The position numbers were made by a program, and so were the translations under genes. A stretch of 60,000 nucleotides of DNA from Membranipora membranacea (lineage: Eukaryota > Bryozoa > Gymnolaemata > Cheilostomatida > Membraniporidae), in the NCBI GenBank assembly GCA_914767715.1, contig OU612066.1:28868283-28928282 (forward strand), read 5' to 3'. The first letter of the stretch is position 1, and each line of letters opens with the position of its first letter. The notes beneath the pieces were generated by a model. That model did not search any database. It was not told where the DNA came from and saw only the letters and a list, made by a program, of their open reading frames with translations. Below are positions 26,779-37,500 of this stretch, in pieces.

Positions 26779-28516
26779 GGGAATCATCGATATACAAGAC
26801 AGAAGACGGTGGTATGATGAATTAGGCTGGTTGTCTGAGGTTGAGAATACCTCCACCAACGTGAGATTCCCGATAAACAACAGTGAAGAGACGTCCAAAA
26901 ACTCAGGGATATATTTTATAAGCAAAGGAATCATGTATATATGAGAATATAAGGCTGGTATCAGTGATATGTGAATGCACGTGAATCTAACCAAGGAGTA
27001 ACCATGCCTCAATGGCTGTTATAGTTACCAAATAATGCAAGGCTATAGCGCTGATTTTGCTACCACACAAAATCTCTAGTGTCAGCAAGAAACAGTTGTG
27101 TCATTTATGGGCCTTTTGTACTATATTATTGACCCATGCTACAGAATTCGGTAACTTTATATGTACATTTCTTGTTGCCATTGAGAAGCAATGATATTAT
27201 TTTACAATGCGTTTTAAATCATCCTCGAATCGAGAGCTCGCTAGGTCTTGATTAATGAGGAAAGCAACACTATAGAGACCAAAATGAGATTATCTTTTTT
27301 TCTGTTACTTTGTTAGTTCAAAACTTATGTTGTTGAATAAATTCTTTATTTTTCTACAAACCAATTGTTATAGAGTATAGTGTAAGTAATGTGTAAATAT
27401 TACAAAAATAACACAGAAATATGAAACCTAACAAGAGCATATAAATTCCTGTCTGTGGTATTTTATTTTCTGATGACCCAGTCATCACCACACATAGACG
27501 ACTAACGCAAAATTAACATCAGACATATCATGTTTATCTCACCACTTAAAATGAATGAAGGACCACAAAACACTACACTAGCAAGAACATGACCATGGTA
27601 TCTCAAGACCAAGACCATATTGATAGTGTTTTGTGTTATCTTTTGGTAACCTTGGTGCAAACATTAACAGATGAATCCTACTTTTGAAGTTCAGACTGAG
27701 ATGTGCACTTGGTTGTGCTCACCCATCTTGTGACACCATCAAGAAACAATAAAAAAAGGCAATGGCCACACTTTTGGGAGTTCACCAGCAGAATTCTGTG
27801 TCTCTGGGTGCAACTATTGTAAATGTTTGATTCATCGTTTTTTATGAGTTGCTAACCAAATCATCAATCATCATTTGTCAAGATTAAGTAAACTGTAGTA
27901 TAGGTCCCAGAAGCTGTGGCCTTAGGCATTACTTATCTAGTTGAGTTGATAAACAGAAAGATTACAGCAAGGTGTAGCAATTGGGATTGAAAAATGTCTG
28001 GGATTAAAATTTTGATGGTTGCCAATCCAGGTTCAAACTCGTAAAACAATTTCTTAATAATCTTAATCCAGCTTAAAATCAAAGCAACTAGTGATATTCA
28101 TCTTAAAATGCTACCTACAACTCCCTTTGAAAGCTTTTGATGAAGTTTGCAGTTTTTTATGTGTTTGACGTGAAGGGTTACACCCAAATATTAGTTTAAG
28201 CGCTCAAACTGTGCTGGGACAGCTGGTAGAAGCATCTTATTATCAACCACTTTCCCTCTATCCCATCGGTGTCACAGCACAGTTTGAGCGCTTAAATTAC
28301 CCTGATATGAGTGTTGTGTAGCTGTCTTAGAGCTATACCTGCAACGCTCCATCTATAATATTTAATGAGATATTCACCAACACACAGGGGTGGCTTCTTG
28401 CTGCTGGGGCCGGCCATGAGGAGGTTGTACTTGAGAAGGCCTCTAAACAGCTCTTGACTCATGATTTTAAGCTGAAGACCTGTGTGTTGTGCAGTGGTAT
28501 GCAGACTACTGATGTG
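26779..28516. other. 3' flanks between Ly6 copy 2 and calpain A
   Basis: This holds the Ly6 3' UTR, a candidate AATAAA at 27336, non-coding sequence partly repeated at 40778-41578, the small inverted-repeat element at 28195-28296, and the calpain A 3' UTR. A 46-codon plus-strand open frame at 28388-28525 has no recognisable homology and overlaps the calpain stop. Confidence 0.5.
28195..28296. mobile_element. 102-bp mini inverted-repeat element
   Basis: The two ends are perfect 22-bp inverted repeats beginning TTTAAGCGCTCAAACTGTG (28195-28216 and 28275-28296), around a spacer of 58 bp. No coding capacity. It is absent from the corresponding region near 41500. A clear target duplication was not found. 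Confidence 0.55.
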
Positions 28517-31500
28517 CTATTGTAGTTTGGAGATTGACATTGGTGTGCTTGAGCTAAACTTGAGAAAAAAAGCCCCCTCCTCCCCGGGGGAGAATGTTGA
28601 AGGTATGATGTTGTAGACACCCCCTGATATACTATCTAATCTCAGTATACAGTATCCTTTCCTGGAAATACAATCAGAGAGAAAGTTCTAAGATATTGGG
28701 TACGATGAGTCATGTGCATGGTTAGAAATTCAGTAATCTTGTCATTTCATACTATTATCATGCTGTGGAAGTTACAACATTGTTGTAGAGGGATTAAGGG
28801 GTAGGCAATGCATTGTCAGGTCACAAAAGCTTCAGTAGCAAGGGAAGGGACCATTCTCCTGCCAACATTATTAGTTTGGTTTTATTGAGATGCTAATTTT
28901 TCACATTAACGCTATGAATATTTATGCAGCATTGCAGCCAACTGGCCAAGAAATTAATTTGACCGAGATAACCATTAGGGAAGGGCGAGTTGGTAGTGGT
29001 ACCAGAGACTATAGATATCTATAGTCTCTGGTGGTACTACATACCTGTAAGCACCAGCAGATGAAAAATCTTGTTGATTGCCCAGAGCTGAGGGATTCCT
29101 TACATCTACAGGTTTAGCTGTTAGACCCACACTGTATATCCTGAAAATCATACATAAAAACATTCACAAAAAATCATGATAGGGCCTATGTGTTGGTCCT
29201 TTTTTCAGTCAAAAATCAGTCTGACTTTAGGAAACTGATGTACAGTTCAAAACCAAGCAACAAAAAAATATTCATATTTACGGCTTCGGTTGTATGACAT
29301 GTTTTTTATATGTATTATATGTAGAACAGTTTTAGTTGGCGCCCAACTTGATCATGAAGGTTTGACGAGCCACACAAATTCCTCTCTATATCGTCAAAAG
29401 TTGCATTAGAATTTAATCATGCCTGCAATTCATAGACCAAGTAGTTAGCTCATCTCCTTGCATAGACAAATGATAGTTTAACAAAAGAAGACATTTTCTC
29501 AGGACAAGGTACTATTAATACTCTGGGAGGGATATACATTTTCCAGATAAACAATCAGACAAACCTTGGAGCATCGATTTCTACCAGTAGAGCATTATTA
29601 GCTGCTGAGTTATCTAGCTGCACTTGGTAGATGGGGTTGAGGATATTGGTACTTGGATAGTTTGCACATCCACCAGCTGTCTTTCCTTTCCATTCTCCTG
29701 TCACCTAAAAAATATTGAACACAATGAAAATCAAGCGAATGAAATGAGTAAAATAAATATTTGTTCTTGGAATTGTCCTTCCATAACCATAAGAAAACCA
29801 ACTCCAAGAGACAAAGAGTTCACTAATAAAACTTCTGTACATTTCCCTTCCATTCTCCTGTCACCTACAAAAAAACAAAATATAATCACTCATTATTCAA
29901 AATGTTTGATAGAAATGTCCCAAACTCCCTGATAGGAATGAGTAAAATGAATATAATAATATCTGAATGGGGTTGTGTTTTTCGGAGTGATCTCCCTTGA
30001 TTATTTACAGATGAGACCCTAAAATTGGTTGTTTAGGACATTCTGTGATGCGTTTTTCGGGGAAAACTGATACGCAGTGCCATATTCTGTTGGCATTTCC
30101 TGTTTGTACTATGCTTAATCAAAGCGGCTTCGAATGTGAGATTTTTCAAAAAGATTTTGTCTGGTCTGAGAAGTGGTCCTGTTGACAGCATGTTTGGCGT
30201 CATGAAAAATCATCAAAAATGACGTCAAATGAACCTAACTTCGATGTTGATAAATTTATTCTACTGCTGAAAATTGAGGTGTGTGTCATTAAAACAACGC
30301 TACAGTGGAAAATAGCAAAACAATTGGCTTTTACTTATTCAATCTATCTCAAATCGTTGCTTAAAAGTTCACGTTATATCATCAAATTAAAGAAATCACA
30401 CACATTATGACGTGACGTAAAAAGCCATTTTTAGCTCATCATATTCAACCAACAATTAGGATGAACTATATCTCAAGGAATAGATATAACCTGTTTTGAA
30501 ATTTCTAGCGATCAAACTAGCTCAGCCATCCACTTCGCTAAAAACAGCCTTTTCGGCCTCATTTCCTTATTAAAATGACACAACGTCATCCAATCACATT
30601 TTTTATGAGCTGTTAGCAATCAGTCGCTCAACAGCTTTCTAACGGTATATAGGAAGTCCATATTTGCTTACCCCTTGTCTCTACCTTAAACTAAGATGAG
30701 ACCATACTTTTGCAAAGTCTTATATAGGCCATAAAGGAAACAGATGAGACTTTTTGCTGTAAAAACTCCTTGGTTTCAGCTAACTACATTTGATCTATTT
30801 GATTTTACCTATATGCTGAAAAGAAAAATGATCCAAAAATCTTAATTTTTAATACAATTAATGTTAAATAATAATATATCAAAATTTAAAAACCTGATCA
30901 ATCACAATGAAATTCAGTGTTGGGTTGGGAGGTGTCATGAAATTCGCAGCTAAATTCTTTTTAATTCCAATGTTATCAACTTAGTAGGAAGTTTTCTAAA
31001 TTCAAGACAGCAGTGTGTCAAGTTTTCTGGACAATTTTCCACATACAAGCCCAATGATGTTGGTGCACCACAAGGCACTAAGCTTGGGCCTATTCTCTGG
31101 CTGATATTCGTTAATGACTTGAAGGCTGAAGGTTTTAATTGTGTGAAGTACGCAGATGACACCACATTTTATGAGCCTATTGTAAACCCCACCGATGACA
31201 ATGTCTCTGATGCTATATCAAATGCTAATAGTTGGTCTTTAGAAAACAGTATGCTTCTCAACTCAAGTAAGACTGTTGTATTGAATATTGATTTTTCTGA
31301 CCGACCTGGTATGAACCTTGATGTAAACCCCAGTGATGATACTTTTATCTCCCCATCTAAATCTGCTAAACTATTAGGAGTCACTGTAGACTCTCAACTG
31401 TCTTTTAGTGACCACATAGACTCTGTCGTGAGCAAATGCAATAGCAGACTGTATCTGATGAAGCAGCTTAAGACCATGGGTATGAACACCGCAGGACTGA

Positions 31501-34500
31501 TAACATTCTATGCTGCCAATGTCAAACCCGTTCTTTCCTACGCCTGCCCAGTATGGTTTCAGTTTATCTCCGAAGCCGATAAAGAGAAACTAGAGAAAGT
31601 GCAGAGATACGCTACACGCATGATGATGCCACACATAGAGCACTATGACGATAGACTGACCAAGCTAGCCTTACCCTATATATCCGACTTCTTAATGTCT
31701 CTATGCAGCGAACACTTTTTAAAAATTTCAACCGATAATACCCATCCGCTGAACAATAGAATCAGACCTAACACTCAAAGAAAATCCGCCCATAAAGCAG
31801 TAATCGACAAATACTGACCCAGCAAATGCCGCACTGTAAAACGGCAGAACAGCTTTTTTGAATTCTATATGAGATTTTTCAACTAGTGCAATATTTTTCC
31901 ATCAATTTTTATGTAAAAATTTCAATTTTGTCAACCTTTTTAGGAGTGATACCGGAAATGTCTAAATAAACAAACATCAAACATCAAACATCATTTTGCA
32001 AAAAATTCCATATATATATCAAGTTATTGTATTACAATAACATCAAATATATATATTTAATTCTGAATTTTGTTTCTGAAATCAATATTTTCAGGTTGGA
32101 TTCATATAATATTCAAAAGTCAAAGCTGAAATATTATTATTTCTCTTTATCTTAATGATATACTTATTATATTATATATTATAATAAAAATCAAATTATA
32201 TTTGCAGTCAATTTTTGTCTCATGAAGTTGGGCAGGGTAATCCTCCTATTTAATTCCGCTCATTTTGTTTCTATCTTAATTTCCCTGGCTGCCAGACCAA
32301 AAAGTGTGATCTGCTCCAATGATCAGTCAGAAAGAAGATCACAAAAAAAATAAAATTCTGATCAGGTTTAACATTATGGAAATATATTGAGACATATTAT
32401 TTTTTCTGTTGACTGAGATATCGCAACCGTGCTCAGACTACATTATCAATCAATTAAATGCCGCATTGTTTCAATCTAGACTCTAGGGCACATTCATACC
32501 AATATCTAGCCTGTCTTGACAAGCTTTGTTTGGTGGGGGGGGGGGAGGGAACAAAGCTTGTCAACTCTTGCATGCTCGACTGTCGAGCAGCCGATATTAA
32601 ATATTAAATATAGGAATGTATACAAATTGATTAGTGTGATGAAGGAGTTATCTTCTCGATCGCAAGAGAAGACAATATTTAACTTTTAACCCACGTCGCA
32701 TAAGAAAAATGTGCTGAAAAAGGGTTATCTTTAAAACCGCTTATGTTAGGATAAAAATAATTTTTGATTCAGAATCTGCACCATTGAAAACCCTGTGAGA
32801 AAGCGTTTCCAAATCATTGGGGGCTTGATAGTTGATAAATCTTAATTATAGTGACAAAATTGATGAAAAAATCCATGAAATTTGTCCGCAAAACTGGCAG
32901 AAATTGATATAATGGACTATCCGAATACCGAAATTATTTCCCAAACTGTGTCCCTATCAGTTTTCAATGGTGTAGATTCTGAATCAAAAATCATTTTTAT
33001 CCTAACATACGCGGTTTTCAAGATAACCATCTTTTCAGCACGTTTTTCCTATGCGGCGTGGATTAAAAGTACCAAACTCTGGATTGAGGCCCAAATCAGC
33101 GCTAAGAAAACTGTCTATTAGTGGACTTTTTTAAAAGTCGTTTTGAGAATTCTTTGCAATTTTTAGATCAAATTATGCAGAAATATGGATCTGTAATAGT
33201 ATTATTGATATCTGATCAAAAGACACAACTTCACACTGTTTTTGCGCAGAATCCAGTGGGAACTGTGTTCTAAAGGTTCCCCTTCTATATTTTTTGTGGG
33301 AACTCAGCTCCCACCAGTTCCCACTCACTCAGAACACTGCTCTATTATCTCACCTCTTTTATATGCATGTATGGGTCTTTGATCTCGGTGAGTTTGAACT
33401 CGCACTGGGCATAGACTCGTAGTGTGTAGTGCATAGCGGTGAACAGTTGCTCATGCTGAGATGATATTATGAGAGTGAAGGCTTTGCTACCCGACTCCAA
33501 CATCTTACAAAGGTAGTGAGGCGAGTTGATCTTGATACCATCCATGTATGGTGCTGGATCATCTAGGTGAGTAAGATTAATGCAAATTGTTAGCAACATT
33601 TCTGAATCGAACAGAAACCAGATTCTGGATTGATTACATTCTGTAGTACATAAGTAAATACAGTGAAGATTATAATATGATAGGTGACATATAAATAGCT
33701 GTACTCACATGGGTAGTAAACTCTCTGCCCTCCTTTGTATACAAATACAGTCATGAATTCTCTGCAGTCGGCAAAATCAACCTGTCACAATAAACAGGTC
33801 TGTGTTTGTTGTACCAGGTAATCTTTTATGGCCAAAGGTTCTTAGGGCCTAAATATCATAGCGCTATGGAATTTCCATAAACATATGAATTATATTATAC
33901 TATATTATTTGTGTATGGCAGTTTAATTAAAAGGTTAATTGACTTTGTTAGCATTATGATGTGTCTTGACGCAAAACAGCACAGTTTAGAGTGACAGACC
34001 TACTAGGCCACGTTTGGTATCGTTTGAAAGATCTCAGGCTGAAAATTAATTAGGAAATATTAAACAAAACAGCCTGTGGGCCCAAGGAGTGTTTTACCCA
34101 TTGGTGGATTCAGTCTGAAAATTTGGATCACAATGGATCATAGTGATTTCTTGGTTCCACCTGCCCACTATGATCCTGGCCTTGGATCCTGACCATGACC
34201 AATGTATACACCAATCCTGTACCATCAACCCAAATGATTAATACTAACAAGCAGCTTGTAAATGTACTGAATATGTGGATAGACCTCTGGCTATAAGCAG
34301 AAAAATGGTATGTTAGGAAGGGAAAACTCCCAATGTATTTAAAAAAAACTAAAACACTGTTTACCACATTTCTAACTTTTACTTACTCAATGTTTTGTCG
34401 AATGAACTCACAACTTATTTGATTTATTCAGGTCGTATATACCCGCCTTTCTAATAGAACTGAATTATTCAATAACATTAAATAGAGAAATTGAAGCGTG

Positions 34501-37500
34501 CTGAATGCCACAAAATCTAGGTTTGAGAGTTCTGCTAGATTTTCACCTACTTTATCTGTGATATGGCGAGTGAGGAGTATCCACACAGCAGCAGGCGATC
34601 CGTTATTCTTCAGTTCCAGTCTGTACTGTGGATTGTCTGATATATTATACATATCCTTAACAAAGCATTCTCGCGCTGTCCATGTGCTGTAATTAATGGA
34701 GAAGTTCATTTTTTTAATTCTTTACGCCACATTTCTGCCTACAGGAGGAACATTTTGAGGCATTGGCAGTTATGTGCAGAAAAGGAGTGAGAGTGTAACA
34801 GAGATGGGACTTGAAATTAAGAAAATCAACTAGCCAAGTTTATAATTATTTACGTTGTTCAGGGCTGTAGTTTAGGCAAATCTTTGGGGAGACACAAGAA
34901 CTTTGAGGATGTGAAGGGGCCAGGGTGGATATTGTAAGCCCCACCTGTGGAGTCTGGGGCTAATCCCAAGCCACAGAGCATTTTATGATATAATATAGCA
35001 AATAGGGAATGGAAGTCCCAAATGAGCTGATTCTGACATGGAATATTCAATTATAGCATTTTTAGGCCACTCTATTCAGCATTCTAGGGGAGGCAGACCG
35101 CTCCTGCTTCCCCTTGAACTACGGGCCTGTTGTTTTCTACTTTGAGGTACGAGACAAGACAAATCAGGACGATGCTGCAGAGTCACACACAACTCTCACT
35201 CTAGGGTATAACTGTGCAGTGTGCTGAATGCTAATTTACCATCTGTGCTGACGGAATCTTCATATTTTATTACTCACTGATGAAAGCATGTAGTATGTGT
35301 GAACAGGGCAGGATTCCAGTTAATATATATACATTCAAAATATCTGCAGAATGAGTCATAGTCTACACAGAACACTTCGTTATCAATCTGCTGAGCATTT
35401 TTAGGTTCGTAGTTCAGAGCTTTCTTCATCTCCGGCGTCCAGCTGTCGGCATCGTACTCGGAGAACCTTTCCTTCCCCTGTGAATGGCTCCATGGATTCT
35501 TTAGCATCAATACTCTTTTACCCTAGCAATGAAGTATGAGGTAATGTTAGTGGAAGCTATGTGGTGTTTTTGTATGATGCGGTACTCATTGCCAGGAGTG
35601 ATAGTCACTCTTAGTTCTTACCCTTTGCTTATAATGAACCGCTCTTTTTTCAATGAGAAACCTACTATGCGATTCAATTGTAATACTAGAATTAATATTC
35701 GATTACAAGACCTTAACCTTTCTCCTCAAAGCTACAGAATTTACTCACTACATATACTAGCTTAAGTATTCAACTTCAAGGCTTTATCCTTTCTCCTCAG
35801 AGCTGGTTGCTATATAAAATAAACAGTAAGGCTGGACATCTCCGAATTTTGCAAGATAATAAGCTCATGGATAAAGACTGATTCGAGGTAACACTCACCA
35901 AAGCTTCTCTGATATCTAGCAATGCGTAAGTGTAATTCTCTGCTAGTCCTTCCCTTCCCGCATCCGTTTGTGACATCGCTCCAGTAGCTACAGTAACGAC
36001 ACAGTGTCCTCTGTGGAATTTATCCAGTATCTTACGGAATTCTTTGTCCTTCTCAAAAGCTATGACTGAGCTTTTCAATGGAACCCGCTCTGGAATCCAG
36101 CCAGTCAAGGCATGCATGACGATATTCTGCAAACGAAGAGCATTGGGATGTCCATATCAGGTCGAGAGTTTGACATATACACTGTGTTTTTAATTTAATT
36201 TAGGGGCCTTTAAAGTGAACAACCATTTTTTGACATAGTGTATTGAGAAAAGAAGAAGAAGAGATATTCACTCACGGAATTAGATCCTGAAGAGTTATAA
36301 CCTCCCAAAACTTTCATATAAGCTTTCTCTAACATCGACACCCAAAGTTCACTTTTATTGCTGGAGAATGAGCAAAGCAGCTGCCCATCTTTACCCATGG
36401 GAAGGTAGTCGTCAATAATCACCTAAAAAGAATCAAGAGTCAAGAGAATTGTCATCATATGAGAGATATGGAATAATTACTGACAACAGGGAGGGTGGGG
36501 CCCTGCTGACAAGGATAGAGAGAAAAACTCGATTAGTTATCCTCTCTTCTACTGTCAATACATTAGCTACTCTTGATTATCAGCTTATGCAGGGGCTGTC
36601 TCATTCACCCGGACCAATATTGCTATCAGAACCCCAACTAAACTCATTGCTATTGCACATGCGCAAACTCAAGTCACACATGATGCATACTTAGGCTTAC
36701 GACATATCCTTTGTGATGACGATAACATAGTTTATCAATGATCTACACGTCCAGTCAGTCAGTCAGTATGATCAACCCATAAAAATCCCAAATCAAAAGA
36801 TGTGTATTGGCTTCTCTGTTTAGTGTATAATCGGGAGTAGTCCTTGGTATAAGTTAGACTTTTTTGGTATAAAGAAACACACCTTACGAGGTACACCATT
36901 GATATGGAGCTTTATCATGTATTTACCACATGGATTACATACAGGATTTCCCATCTTAGACTGAGGATAGATAATACTGTAAAATATAACAAACCATGAC
37001 TCATTATCACATGATATGAATAAGGAACTTACTCGCCATGGCAAAAACAGACATGGTAACAACAGGCAACAACGGGGCTGCCAACTGTTTTTTTGGAAAA
37101 AAAAAAGATTTTTGGGGGATATAGATGGCTTTGGTGATATTAGGACTGCATGTCCGCGGCATGCGGGAAGGGTGCTGAAGGGTGCCAGAGTACTGTTCCC
37201 TTTGAGAGGTCTGGAATTTTTTTGCATTGATACCATAAAATTAAGGGCTCCGGGGTATACCTGAAACCATATACAAATGAACAAAAACCTAATAAAACAG
37301 TGATATATAATAGGCTTGAGTTCAAAGAGCAGATCACCATACTGGTTTGAGAAAATCAGGAGAGTAGAAAGTAGAATGTGAAGAAAAAAAGATCTACTCT
37401 TTAAAGAGTATAGTTGGCAGGCCTGGGTAATATTAGCATAAGCTAGCTGGAGAGCAAACATATTTCCAACTTGTCGTCAGTTATCAATCAGAATGATTGT

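Larger units (their letters stand above)
17161..27160. repeat. Segmental duplication of the Ly6 locus, unit 2
   Basis: Head-to-tail partner of 5328-17160. The join is near 17155-17170, where the flank after the first Ly6 gene switches to sequence matching 5330 onwards (GGCCTTCTG… with TTATTACCATG). It lacks the unit 1 insertions at 8841-10174 and 12326-12644. It has its own poly-C runs at about 19381-19395 and 20112-20126. From 17161 to about 23400 I see no gene, only sequence shared with unit 1. Confidence 0.85.

Noticed and set aside
28388-28525. A 46-codon plus-strand open frame after a good acceptor-like CACAG, reading GWLLAAGAGHEEVV…
   Set aside because: It has no recognisable homology, no upstream exons, is missing at the matching place near 41500, and overlaps the minus-strand calpain A stop codon and 3' UTR.
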